Shown here piece by piece: positions 10,051 to 20,835 of a DNA stretch of 64,000 nt. The stretch is from assembly GCA_018907035.1 (NCBI GenBank), contig JACCIC010000027.1, positions 434,001-498,000 on the forward strand. The letters run 5' to 3'. How positions within the stretch are numbered: the stretch's first letter is position 1; each line of letters starts with the position of its first letter. A program made the position numbers and the translations under genes. This stretch comes from Sycobia sp. Sy_11. Its lineage: Eukaryota; Arthropoda; Insecta; Hymenoptera; Epichrysomallidae. The notes beneath the pieces are model-generated. The model was not told the origin of the DNA. It saw nothing but the letters and a program-made list of their open reading frames with translations, and ran no database searches.

Positions 10051-11162
10051 CCGCATTTCAGAAGAAGTTTTTTGGTGATCTCATTTTGAAATTCCTCCTT
10101 CCCACACCATGTGCAGAGGTTACTGTGTCCTCTGATCTTGTGTGTATAACACCGTAAATTGCTGTGTCCTGTTGTAAGTTCCAGGATTAGCTTTGCTTCA
10201 CGTTTATTTAGTTTGATGATCCTTTGAGCCCATCCGCAGATCTTACTGCCAAGAAGGTCTTTGGACCATCTGTGTCTGCGTGACTTTTCCCACGTTGTTA
10301 GTTTTACTTTCTCAAGGCTTCTCTCTATCGCAATGCATCCCTCTTGGTAAGGTACAGCGGTATCCCTTACCCGATGGCACACCGATGAGCATCCTTGTTT
10401 TGTCATAATGCCTGCTTTCATGTTTCCCTTACGGGCCGATTTTCTCGGTATCCATGTAATACAGAGCTTATTTACCCTGACCAAATTGTCTAGAGCAATT
10501 TTAGCTTCTTTGACCAGTAGTGACGTAGTGTAGGGTTGATCCAGGGCCTTCAACATTGCTATGCTGTTTGTGCATATATTTATGCATCTGCCCTTAATTC
10601 CTCTCTGCATTAAGCCGTTTTCACAGGTTTCAATGGCAGCTATTTCTGCCTGAAACACTGTGATGTATTTATTCAGTCTAAAGGCTGAATTTAAACTGCG
10701 TTCAGGTCCATATATACCGAATCCAGTACGAACATCTGTTCTGGATTCTGCTGTGAACCAGATATCACCTTCCAAATTAAGGTCATTGTTCCAATCCTCT
10801 TTGCTCGGTATCCTGATCTTATATCGTCGCCCGAAGCAGAGAGTTTTGTTAATACGATCCTGAGGGAGATTATAAGTTGGGCCTCTCAGTATTTCCCTGC
10901 AAATGGTAGCGTGTCCAGTTGCGGTACTATCCCACTGACCGCTGCATATCATTCTATAAGCCGATCTGGCAGCCGTTCTTGTTATTTCCAAGTACAGGCT
11001 GTCCAGACCTAGCATCATCCTGACAGCAGCAGTAGGGGTATTCCTTTTTAATTCAAATGCTCCCCTTAGCGAGATTGCCTGTATGTGATCCAGGATCCTC
11101 GCAGAGGATTTATTGCCGATCACTTTCCACGACACCAAGGCAGCATAAGTCAGCCCCGGCAT
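10050..11162 (-). pseudogene. LOA ORF2: RT thumb, RNase H and terminal Zn-like motif
   Basis: Open frame of about 370 codons before the gypsy join. It starts in the RT connection (PGLTYAALVSW, SARILDHIQAISLRGAF). The RNase H domain reads GDIWFTAESRTD...FQAEIAAIETCENG...CTNSIAMLKAL...ITWIPRKSARKGN. In active relatives these are FTDGS, AE and TDS; here both aspartates are replaced (FTAES, CTNS), so RNase H looks inactive. The end has H-x-C...LCTWCGKEE...LLLKC, the terminal Cys/His motif of I/LOA-type LINEs. The frame then continues into gypsy integrase. Confidence 0.85.
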
Positions 11163-11279
11163 CAGTATTGTTTTTTATATCCATAAAACTTTCTGCGGTT
11201 TAAGCCCCCAGCCCGTGCCAATAGCCGACCTACACTGCATCAATATGTTGATGATCATTTTACTCTGCATTCGCAGGTG

Positions 11280-12256
11280 TTATCCCCACGATAGTTTCTT
11301 ATCTAGGTATACACCTAGGTATTTAACTCCTTCCATATACGGTATACCTTGTCCTCGGAAGTTTACGCAAGATTTTATTTTTCTCTTGTACTTTCTAGTA
11401 AAGGCTACAACCTCGGTCTTCTTTGGATTAATCCCCAGGGATCTCCCTTGACACCAGTCATTGACCTTTACCAGAACCTCCTGAAGAATTTCAGGTAATA
11501 TCTCTTCGTTCTTGCCCCTGACAAGTATTGCGAAATCATCTGCGTATGCGACTGCTAAGATTCTTTCCTCTTCAAGCATACGCAGTAAGCCATCAGCTAC
11601 AAGATTCCACAAGAGAGGTGAAAGTACCCCTCCTTGTGGAGATCCTTCGTTGATTTTACCTCTAACGAGTTTACCTTTCCATTCACTATATACCTCTCTA
11701 TTACTTAAGGAACTCATAATCCACCTTCTAATAGAGGGTGTTATTTCCTTAGCATATAGAGCGTTGTCAATGGCAATCCTAGTGGTGCTATTGAAAGCAC
11801 CTTCTATGTCTACAAAGGCACCTATTACAGTTTCCTTCGAGCTCCAAGCCTTCTCAATGTGTTTGACCACTGAGTCAAGAGCTGTCTCAGTGGAATTTCC
11901 CGTCGTGTAGGCTGTTGCCTACTTGAAATTGAGCTATTGATCAACACTGTTTGCCTTATATGTAAATCTACTACCCTCTCTATCGTTTTTAGCCTGAATG
12001 ACGTCAGACAAATCGGTCTGAAGTCTTTCACCGACGAGTAACTACCTCTCCCAGGTTTGGGAATGAAAGAAACACGAAATGTCTTCCATACCTCTGGTAT
12101 ATGCCCAGTTGCGATACTACCTCTAAAGATTCCCGTAATAAGTTTTAAAATACTTTCACACCCCACCTGTAACATCTTAGGGAAGATGCCATCAGGTCCT
12201 GGTGTCTTATACGGTTCAAAGGAGTAAATCGCCCATTTTATCTTTTCCATAGTCAC
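11280..12256 (-). pseudogene. LOA ORF2: reverse transcriptase domain
   Basis: Two overlapping frames (12256-11825 and 11870-11280). The first has PYKTPGPDGIFPKML and RPICLTSFRLKTIERVVD (RT fingers); the second has GAFVDIEGAFNSTT, GSPQGGVLSPLLWNLVADGL, the catalytic AYADDFAILVRG and KYLGVYLDKKLSW. These are RT motifs 1-7 of jockey/LOA-type LINEs, with the YADD box intact. A frameshift near 11850 separates the halves. Confidence 0.92.
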
Positions 12257-12705
12257 AATTTGAACAGCCGTTTTCCAATCCGCACCTACCAGCCGTTCCG
12301 TGATGGTGTGGTATTTTTTTTCATTTTTGCAGTTCCTAGTGAAGTCAGAAAAGTTGGCCTTCAGAAGTAGTTCAAGTGTGCCCTCTTCTGTATTTACATA
12401 ACAACCTGCTGCGTCTCGTAGATTTTGCAGTCAATAGTTATTATCCTTTGTTAGGATTTTGGCAAACTTGGCTACATCAGATAGATTCTCGGTCCCTGAA
12501 CCGAAATTCCTCCATGCTTCTCTTTTAGCAATGTTTAGTTCTCTTTCTTCTTCTTTTGAAATGGCCCATTGTTTTTTTATACATTGACCATCCCTCAGAG
12601 TTTTTCCTCTTCTTTGCCCTGTTGAAGGCCTTGCCTGCCCTTTTTCTCAGCGCCTCTTGTTTCCCATTCCACCAGTATGCGCTGTTAGGTTTCCTAGGAG
12701 GCTTC
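12256..12705 (-). pseudogene. LOA ORF2 inter-domain region (endonuclease to RT)
   Basis: Decayed frame with WWNGKQEALRKRAGKAFNRA, AWRNFGSGTENLSDVAKFAK and later EEGTLELLLKANF, the usual linker where LINE ORF2 proteins have a (P)(W/F)W motif followed by a basic helix. Stops and frameshifts are present. Confidence 0.7.
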
Positions 12706-13564
12706 TATGGACAGTTATTTTCGTAGGCTCTGGTAATTGTTGTCTGGATTTTACATAAAGTCCAATCTAGTTGAAACTCAGTGTCATGTTCTCCTTTAAG
12801 ATGAGCAGTGCTTTCACGAAGTTCATCTTTAAATAGTTTCCAATCTGTATCTGTTGGGTTTCTCCTCGGTTCCATTCTTGTATTAAGACATTCCAATTGA
12901 AATGTTATGGTATTATGGTCTGACATGGATGGTTTTTTTTCTACTTTCCATCCATGTATAATACTCTTTGCTTTAACAGATGCTACAGTGAGGTCAAGGA
13001 CCTTATTTCTATTAGCTGTTATAAAAGTGGGTTCATTTCCTCGGTTGACTATATCCAAATGACTTCCGATTAAATACTCCAGTAAGGCCTCTCCTCTGGC
13101 GTTGATGTCGGTGCTACCCCATGTCACATGATATGCATTAGCGTCACAGCCAATGATCAAGTCTAGATTCGAGCTTCTGCTGAACTCAACCGCCTTTCTC
13201 ATACTGGAGATAGGTATATCCTCATCGTGTGCAAGGTAGACTGAACAAACTATGAACTTCGCACATGTCTATCTTTGCTCTCGATTTCTATTTTGATGGT
13301 GGTGCAGTCCCTGCAGCTCAGCTCCTGTAACAGAAAACCATTAATTCCCTTGATGAAAATGCAAACTCTCGCGTTTCCATCTCTGGACCCCACAAAAAGT
13401 TTCCCTTTCGCGTTAATACCCCTAATACGTTCCCTCCAAATCCAGGGTTCCTGTATTAAGGCTATGTGTGTATGCACCTTTCCCAGGCTTCTCGTTAAGA
13501 TCGCCGAAGCACTTTTGGAATGGTGCAAATTTATTTGGGTAAAGCGTATCCCCGAAATAGCCAT
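12705..13564 (-). pseudogene. LOA ORF2: AP-like endonuclease
   Basis: N-terminal part (13564-13250) reads FTQINLHHSKSASAILTRSL and ALIQEPWIW, the QxNLxxxK and Q-E-P metal-binding motifs. C-terminal part (13202-12705) reads LIIGCDANAYHVTWGS, RGEALLEYL, PTFITANRNKVLDLTV and SDHNTI; these are the DxN, D(L/I)T and SDH catalytic motifs. The two parts are in different frames, a single small indel near 13205-13250. The enzyme nicks target DNA to prime reverse transcription. Confidence 0.92.
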
Positions 13565-13572
13565 TGAGGATG

Positions 13573-14414
13573 CTATTTCTTAGATACGCCTTCCGTAAAA
13601 GTTTCTCCCTTTGCTCCAGCGGTACTTTGCCGAGACAGTACCATAAAGGTGACTGTCTCAATCCCCACCGAGAGTTTAAGGTTTCTGCTTCGGAGGGCCT
13701 CCACTGATGGTTTATCTAGACCAAGAACAAGGCTACCGTAGGCAGACCTGTTCATGATCGCCCATCTTGATGGATCCACTCCTTTGTTCTCTCTTCGGAC
13801 CAACTTTAGGAAGTCCGGGACAGATTCTATCTCCGCCCGAATCTTTATGATTACTTTTGTAATTTTCAGTTCCTCCGGAGATACTGCTCTGACTTTGAGG
13901 TCCGAGTCCTTCAGCTTCAGATTCTCAGTCTCCTTTCTCAGCCAGGTCTCAGAGTCCTTGTCCTCGCAGACAAAGACCGCTGTTTCCCTTCTGGGAAAGG
14001 ATTCTTTAAATGTCGGTGGGAAATCGTCATCGTCAATTTCGCAGATTCTCTTCATAGACCCAAGGCTGGTTGAGGGTCTCCTTTTATCCGAATCAGTGGC
14101 TGGAGCAGCCGAGACCGACGTAGTCTGTACGGTTAGTGCCCGTCTCTTTTCTGCCTGCCTATGTTTTCTCCCCGCCCCCGATCTAGGAGCAGGTAGACCA
14201 TCTTCTTGTTCCTTTGTTTTAGGAGTTTCCTCCTTTGTGCTCTACTCAGGTTCCGATTCATGCCCGCGCCTTCACGTGCACTCGTCTCCCCCTGTTCAGT
14301 GGCCTGAACAGGTCTCAGTACCTCCGAGATGGTTTCTGTCGGTAACAAACCCCGACATTCTTCCAACTCGTGCTCCACTCCTATTTCCATCTCGATGTTT
14401 TCAGATTTTTGCAT
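13573..14414 (-). pseudogene. LOA ORF1 (nucleic-acid binding protein)
   Basis: Two frames: 14414-14133 (MQKSENIEMEIGVEHELEE..., with a basic LSRAQRRKLLKQRNKK segment) and 14055-13573 (ETAVFVCEDKDSETWLRKET...LKITKVIIKIRAE...VDPSRWAIMNRSAYGS...LVLGLDKPSVEALRSRNLKLSV). The second part resembles the DUF4780 type ORF1 found in insect LINEs; that family name is from memory and not searched. A frameshift lies near 14060-14130. Confidence 0.75.
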
Positions 14415-14930
14415 TTCTGTTTACACGAGTATTGCGGATATATATAGTCCACCCGGCATGGGCCGCAACTACCGGGTAAATCCTGCAATACGACGGCATT
14501 TGGCCTGGTTTTCCGAAAGAACCGTTTGCGACACAATCACCTTTGTGCCATTCATCCTTCAGCAGAGTATCTAACACTTTGGATTTGGAGCGAATTAGCA
14601 GACCGAGATTCGCCGTTTCTCAGCCGCAGGCTGCTTCTTAGTTACCCGAGGAGCCTTACCCTCTTCCCTGCCTCTCATATCCATAACATACCATCCATAC
14701 TTTCGCAACCATTTTCAGGATACCCGTTTAAGGGATCCTCCCATCAGGTAGTTCGGAGAGCCCGTTTATAGGGATCCGAATTCCCGATCCAAATACTCGT
14801 GAGCCAAGGTAGGCTGCGATACTCTTCGTATTGTACAGATCTGAAAGGATCTAGTACATCCACCAAGCGCTTCTTGCTCCCCCGGCTTAAGCCCACTCAC
14901 CCCGTCACCGTCATGCAGCCCCTAGAGTGA
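14415..14930 (-). promoter_or_regulatory. 5' UTR / internal promoter region of the LOA-type LINE
   Basis: GC-rich leader with no coding frame. It contains the palindromic ggatccctataaacggg (minus strand, around 14753-14780) and a related ggatccc...aaacggg copy just upstream. A similar TATAAACGG motif occurs in the leader of the R1-clade element near 36700. Confidence 0.5.
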
Positions 14931-15011
14931 GAAGTTAGACTTCATAAAATAAAGAAAAATATTATACGCGGGCCGGAAAGATGCGCGAGAAAATCAGATG
15001 GAAGGGGCTGA

Positions 15012-15730
15012 TGTTGGAGGACGATTTTCGGGAGTTTAGTTCGCTACAGATCAGCGAAAGTATAGATCTTGCGTGTCTTAGTTTTCGCGTAGAAAACTAT
15101 CGGAGTGTAATTGTATTTTTCTAGCATTTAGATAGCGGATAATTTTGTGTATATATATTTGATATGTATATAGTTTTAATAGGTGTAAAGATTTGATAAG
15201 TGTATGTGTATGTGAAGAGTGTGTATCCTCGTGGAAAAATCTTGGTTTATCGGAGCGACATTCACGGCCGAGGATTCGACGTGATCCGTTACGGGGCGAG
15301 AAATTAGGGTTACTTGTTTGAATTCGCTCGGTTCTGCACCGAGGATCTACCCCGAGATGTTGGAATCTACTGCGTGCCATTTGTAAAATTCTCCCCGTTC
15401 CCATTATCCATGTGTGGTGTGACGGTGCGGTGTTTTCTAATTGTAACATTTTCTAATTGTGTCGCCGTCAGGCCCCAGTTTAGCGAGCTCGCCATCACTG
15501 TAAGTAGACGCTCAGTTTAAGTATATTGTAAGCAAGTTTTAAGCTATATATTGCGCCTTAAGTTTAAGTACATATATTATGAGTTAGTCTTATTCACCGT
15601 CCGATATTTGCATAGTTACTGATTTTAGTTATGGAATAGTTTCTAATAAAGCTTGTAAGATTCAACTATAGTAATCATACCCTTGTCCCGGCTGTTCCCT
15701 CAATTCCGTGAGGGTTTTTATGCCGAGACA
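15012..15730 (+). mobile_element. Putative LTR of a gypsy-type element
   Basis: Begins TGTTGGAGGACG and ends CCGAGACA (TG...CA). A purine-rich run, agatggaagggg, lies immediately before the start, as expected for the polypurine tract preceding a 3' LTR. A polyadenylation signal AATAAA lies near 15646. About 719 bp, no long open frame. No second copy in the window, so boundaries rest on termini only; a 3' LTR of a plus-strand element whose internal part is lost is the best reading. Confidence 0.5.
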
Positions 15731-15739
15731 AGCTGTGAA

Positions 15740-16310
15740 CATTTGTCGCGAACTAGAATATATGCAAATAGCAAATTGTGACATCAATCAATTTTAGAGT
15801 CTACGACTGCTTCGTTTATTACCTCTACTATTTCTCATATAATTTCACATAAAAAATAGTACATAGTTGTTGCGTCCAAAAATATAATAATTTATTGCAC
15901 AGTATCTTGAAAGTCATGGATACAAGCATGAAGAGAGTAGCTTCTACTAAATTGTGATGTCTTAATTATTCGAATGGCACGGATACGTATCTTTAATTCT
16001 AATTAACACTGTAATTTAGTGACCACAACATGCAACCTATTATCATAGTTTAACTAATAATAATGCAATAGTAGATTATAGTCAGTAAATTATAATAACA
16101 TTTCTTAATAATATAATATACAATAATTAAAACTATATAGTAGTCTCTTTTATGGTTCTTTTACGCTGATAATTGATTCAGCAATACTAAAAATTATTTT
16201 TGTATAAAAACACTACATAAAAATATTTTAATTTAAATATTAAAAACTTTAATTATCGACTCTATTTATTGACTAAATTCTTGATTATCAGTTGATTTTT
16301 CGTGTTCTGT
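15740..16310. other. Intron, nothing recognised
   Basis: AT-rich with stops throughout. Confidence 0.5.
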
Positions 16311-16316
16311 TATATA

Positions 16317-16513
16317 TGAGGTCTACGATGGCTCGATCGCTAGAGCGAAGGATTAGTAACTTGGCGATCCGAGTTCAAATCCCGGTCTCGGCTGATGAAC
16401 ACAAGCACCGCTGTAATAATTTATATGCGCTTTGTTTACAAACACGTCGTAGTCCTTCGTCGCTAATTAACGTCGATATATGGAAGCATAAATAGAGAGA
16501 CGTTAAAAAAAAC
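16317..16513 (+). mobile_element. tRNA-derived SINE, copy 1
   Basis: The head has an A-box-like tggctcgatcgctagagcg and a B-box gagttcaaatccc, flanked by ctacgatgg and ggtctcggc. The body reads acaagcaccgctgtaataat...gctttgtttacaaacac...tggaagcataaatagag and ends acgttaaaaaaaa. Same order and sequence as the copy at 20836. The head has lost a clean cloverleaf, so it is not called a tRNA gene. Confidence 0.85.
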
Positions 16514-16668
16514 TTAGATAAAACATTTCTACATAATGTAATGCATAATATCAGAAATTCGATGTCTCTATTATTATTTGTTAACTCATATAATTGCATC
16601 AGCAATAGCCAAAAGTATTTGTATCTAAAAATATAATAAATGGTGTATATAATAATAAAAGATTTTAT

Positions 16669-17077
16669 AATTAATAAATATTTTTTTATTGGTCTTACAC
16701 TTCAATCAATTCAATCTAAAAATAAAAATAAAAATAAAATAAAAATTAAAAATTAAAATTAAATTAAAAATTATAACGACAGTCAGACTGTCCTTGTTTA
16801 CATTCACCCCCGTAGACTAATCTGAAAATAAAATATTAGCTGAAAAAATTCTTTGTTAGTAAAGTGCAACCTAACTGTTTTTTTTCAGCTAATATTTTAT
16901 TTTCAGATTAGTCTATGAGGGTGAATGTAAACAAGGACAGTTTGACTGTCATTATAATTTTTAATTTAATTTTTAATTTAATTTTTATTTTTAATATTTA
17001 TTTTATTTGTATTTCTATTTTTATTTTTAGATTGAATTGATTGGACTGTAAGACCAATAAAAAAATATTTATTAATT
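16669..17077. mobile_element. Head-to-head palindrome of Penelope-like 3' ends
   Basis: The left arm starts aattaataaatatttttt then attggtcttac; the right arm ends with its inverse, gactgtaagaccaat then aaaaaatatttattaatt. Each arm contains the A/T-rich tract, gacagtcagactgtcc or its inverse, and gtttacattcacccccgtag. A spacer near 16850-16880 separates the arms. The whole is a near-perfect foldback of about 409 bp built from two inverted PLE termini. Confidence 0.85.
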
Positions 17078-17079
17078 TG

Positions 17080-17600
17080 TATTTGGGCAGTCAACATAAG
17101 TACAATTAAATTGTTTTAAAGATATTATAATACTATAATAAAAGATCATGGTTAAAAACATAAAAAGATTAACAGCTACTAATCTCATATGCATAGTCCT
17201 ATCTTAAATTAGTGCATTGAATATTCTAGTCAGTAAGCTATAAAAACATTTTTTTTATAATATAACGTACAATAATTGAGAAACTTTGCCGTAGTCTCTG
17301 TTATGACTTTTTATTACTATGATAATTAATTAAGTGATGCTGAAGAAAAGGTGCATCCAAAAATACAGTAGAATTTTATGATATTTGCATATAGAAAAAA
17401 TACATAAAAAGCTTTCAATTGAAATAATAAAAGTATTACTCAATAATTGACTAAAGTACTGGTTGATTTTTAGTTTTAGTACTTTAGTCAATTATTAGAG
17501 TAGTACATTTATTATTGAAATTTATATATTTTTATGTATTTTTTCTAAATGTAAATATTATAAACTTCTACTGTATTTTTGGATACACTTTTAAATAAAT
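17080..17600. other. Intron with short inverted repeats
   Basis: Contains an imperfect inverted pair around 17340-17590 (tgcatccaaaaatacagtag... with its inverse ctactgtatttttggataca and tattttatgtat...attgaaa inverses), a likely MITE-like hairpin; no coding frame. Confidence 0.5.
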
Positions 17601-17637
17601 AGATATATATATATATATATATATATATGCATATATA

Positions 17638-18516
17638 TTAGGAGGTGAACTTAGTGTCCGACCTTCACGTTTAGATAGCGATATAAGTAGTGCGAAAAGT
17701 CAGATGTGTCGGATCTAGTAATTATTTTATAGTTTTGGCATTTACCATTAAAATAAAATTAACAAGCGCCATCATTTGTGTAAACATTATAATTTTTTGA
17801 TCAGTGAAAAATGAATCGTGATAAATTTTCTTTTCGACATGCCCTTTTGCACTATTTTGATTTGAAAAAAAGGAGAAACTTTTCGATTGCTTCAAGAATG
17901 TTATGGAGAACAAACTTCATCGCTTACAACATGTCCTGAGTGGTGTCAGTGGTTTAGAAGTGAGATACTGATGTTAATGACAAAGAACGTTGTGAACAAC
18001 CAAAATAGTTTGAAGATAGTGAATTGCAAGCATTATTGGACGAAAACTCAGCTCAAACGCAGAATGAACTCTCTAATAAGTTAGGAGTCAGTGACAGAGC
18101 AGTTTGCAAATATTTACATGCGATGGGAAAGATTCATATAGAAGAAAAATGGATGTTGTACGATTTGACAAAAAATGCCATTATGAATGTATACAACATT
18201 GGACTGTCTTTGCTTGCCAGGCAAAAAAGAAGAGTTTTCTGTGGCGCCTTCTGATTATCACCTATTCAGATCGATCCAATACTACTTCATTTATACGAAT
18301 TTCTGACATGTACAAGAAGTGCGAAAATTTGTGGATAATCGGATCGCATCGAAAGCGCCATTGTTCTTTCACCACGGTGTCGCCATATTGCCAGAAAGAT
18401 CGGAAAAATTAGTAGAAAATAACGGAAAATATTTTGATTAAGCTAACGTGTATCCATTTTCCATCATAAATATCCTTTTTCCAAGAAAAATGTTGGGAAC
18501 TAAGTTCGCTTTCTAA
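17638..18516 (+). mobile_element. Internally deleted mariner with TIRs
   Basis: Starts TTAGGAGGTGAACTTAGTG and ends with the inverse of TTAGAAAGCGAACTTAGTT, flanked by TA at 18517-18518 and in the TA run on the left; 879 bp. Transposase traces across frameshifts: MNRDKFSFRHALLHYFDLKK, RLLQECYGEQ, FEDSELQALLDENSAQTQNE, LSNKLGVSDRAVCKYL, then a jump directly to APSDYHLFRSI and LPERSEKLVENNGKYFD. The stretch carrying the first two catalytic aspartates is deleted, leaving a non-autonomous derivative. Confidence 0.88.
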
Positions 18517-18584
18517 TATATATAATTATACTAGAATAAAATTATAGATAATAATTTAACGAATCTCTTAAACAATTCTTAAAC

Positions 18585-19575
18585 TATCGTCACTTTCGTA
18601 TATACAGTATATATATACAGAATGTACAACCATATTTAATATACATATATATACATACTAAATGCGGCTTTTATGGTAAAAATTATATTTTCGAGTTCGA
18701 GTGGTAGAAAAAGGTACCCAAATGTCTCGAAACGACGATTACGGAGAGTATCATATTCGGACTATAGGACATGTCTCGGGACGACTGCTATAGAGAAGTT
18801 TGTGTTGGGGAGGTAGAATACGATATCCAGGTATCTCGGCACGACTTTTACGGAGAGTGCGTGTGTTCGAATGATAGAATACGAATCTTCATAGAAGTCG
18901 TCCCGACATACTTGGACATTGCTTCCCACCAACTATACACGGCACTCTCCGTAGAAGCCGTTCCTGCATACCTGGATATCGTTTTCTATCAACTAAATAC
19001 AATACTTCCCATAAAAATCGTCCAGAAACATCTGGACATCGCGTTCTATCATCCGGGCACGAAACTCCCCGTAGAAGTTGTCCCGACATACTTGAACAAC
19101 GTTTCCTACCAACTAAACATGATGGTCCCAATAGAAGTCGTCCCAAGAAACCTAGACATCGCTTCCTAACTACTAAATACAATCCTTCCCGTAGAAGTCG
19201 TTCGGAAACACTTGGTACCGTATTCTACCGTCTCAACACGAATCTGCCCATAGAAGTCGATTTCCTGATATCTGGACGTCGTTTCCTATCAATTAAATCG
19301 TCCAGAGACACATGGAATCCGAACACAAAACTCCCAATAGAAATCGTCCTGAGGCAACGGGATATCGTATTCATCATTCAGTGAATTTCCTCATACCTGG
19401 ATGTCATTTTCTACCAACTAAATACAATATACCCTGTAGAAATCGTCCAGAGACACATGGACATCGCATTCTATCATCCGAACACAAAACTGCCAGCAGA
19501 AATCGTCTGAGGTGACGGGATATTGTGTTCATCCACCCATATACGCCAATACAATATTTCTCAGTAGAAACCGTA
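18585..19575. repeat. Inverted array of 60-bp tandem repeats, copy 1
   Basis: From about 18898 to 19570 a 60-bp unit repeats head to tail: gtcgtcccgacatacttgg, acat(c/t)g..tc, then ta(c/t)caactaaacac and ccc(g/a)tagaa. From about 18700 to 18885 the same unit runs in the opposite orientation (gaatacgatatccaggtatc, tcggcacgacttttacggag). The two arms meet near 18890. The left flank (atacagaatgtacaacc..., 18605-18690) matches the left flank of the second array at 54455. The right edge is a TA run. Later units have lost bases. Confidence 0.9.
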
Positions 19576-19576
19576 C

Positions 19577-19580
19577 AACA

Positions 19581-19623
<43 letters not shown>
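19577..19623. repeat. TA microsatellite
   Basis: Pure TA run ending the 60-bp array; a second TA run at 19770-19818 lies 150 bp further on. Confidence 0.9.
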
Positions 19624-19625
<2 letters not shown>

Positions 19626-19768
19626 CATATTTTCGATTGTTTAATTTTTTACCGAATATTTTAATAGTAGTGCCAACTGAAATTCCAGCAAAATGTTGGT
19701 ATGCGAATAGCGTATTTTTTAAGCGGACGCTGGATATTGCCTTTTTATTTATGCAGAAAGTGATGATG

Positions 19769-19819
<51 letters not shown>

Positions 19820-19821
<2 letters not shown>

Positions 19822-20225
19822 CATAGTTTCGAGATGTTGGTAAAAAACCCTATTTTGACATCATTTCTTTTGTTCAAACTAAAAAACAACATAGTCCATT
19901 GTGAATTCTAAAGTTAATATAACGTATAATAAAAAAATATAATTTGTCGTCACAAATTATGTTTAGTATGATTTGGTATACAAAACCCATTTTATAAGAG
20001 AAGACGGAGAAAGAACGAGAGAGAGAGAGAGATTTTCCCACGTAAGTGAAAATAAAATTTACAAATATCAAAATCTATCCGTAAGGTGTGAGAGTAGTGT
20101 CAGATTAACCTGAAGAACAAAAAAGGTATCACCAATGTCACACCTGCTTTAGGATACGGATCCCAAAGTTGTATATGATCATTCGTCTGAACTGGCCTGG
20201 TATTAATACTTTAAGCGGACTACTT
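19820..20225. other. Intron, nothing recognised
   Basis: Includes a short GA run near 20015-20032; no gene. Confidence 0.5.
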
Positions 20226-20229
20226 TGAG

Positions 20230-20520
20230 TTGATGTTCGTGATTCAAGATGCCATCTGCGGCGGCCACCTAGTGGCCGCTGGTAAAACTAACTAAAAAAA
20301 CTGTTAACATAATTTATTCATGAAACTAAAATGATTTTCCATAAAAGACATAGCCTATGTCCTTCCGAAGGTAATATAGAATCTATATGTCAAATTTCAG
20401 AACATTCGGTTCAGTAGTTTTTTTGGTTATCGTGTACAAACAAAAGCACGTTTTGTCGTTATAAATTAAGTATGAGATGATATGATATGATATGACATGA
20501 TTGTATTGTATTGTATATTT
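20230..20520 (+). mobile_element. LINE/SINE 3' tail (RTE-like family)
   Basis: Contains the common insect tail aaatttcagaacattcggttcagtagttttttt...ttatcgtgtacaaacaaa (in pieces of this order) followed by pentanucleotide-like repeats (atgat/tgtat) near 20475-20520. The tail type is familiar from insect RTE-like LINEs and their SINEs; no coding part is present. Confidence 0.5.
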
Positions 20521-20835
20521 CTGCATTAAATCGATTAAATAATAATTATTCGAAAATAAAGGACATCTACAAAAAAGAACTTTTTATAATTCCATAATTA
20601 AATTGAAAATCAGTGTACTGATATAGTAAAATCTTCTATTGTTTCTGATAAAGGGAAACATAATAGTATATGTTTATAGCATATTAAGAAATTTAAAACT
20701 TATACATTTTATATGTACTTTATAAAAGCTTTTGAAGTGTCTTAAGATAATAAGAAATTTAAATACATCTTCTCAACTCTTTTATAAAAAATTTATATAA
20801 AATATTTTTCTAAAGTCAGTAATATATTGAGACAA

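Larger units (their letters stand above)
10050..14930 (-). mobile_element. LOA-type non-LTR retrotransposon, 3'-truncated
   Basis: Minus-strand LINE with, in order: 5' UTR (about 14930-14415), ORF1 (14414-13573) and ORF2 with endonuclease, reverse transcriptase, RNase H and a terminal cysteine/histidine segment (13564 to about 10050). Domain order with a C-terminal RNase H and the ORF1 type argue for LOA or a close relative. Several frameshifts and stops are present. The 3' UTR and tail are missing because the sequence passes straight into gypsy integrase. Confidence 0.85.

Noticed and set aside
13754..14479. 241-codon plus-strand frame opposite LOA ORF1
   Set aside because: Shadow of the minus-strand ORF1, which has the recognisable motifs.
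15078..15449. 123-codon minus-strand frame inside the 15012-15730 LTR
   Set aside because: No motif, low-complexity content, and the segment has LTR features on the plus strand.
16317..16400. Possible tRNA genes at 16317 and 20836
   Set aside because: Both have Pol III boxes but share a 3' body and, for the second, a target duplication; they are SINE heads.
18898..19570. CRISPR array reading of the 60-bp repeats
   Set aside because: Units are contiguous without unique spacers, and the DNA is eukaryotic.
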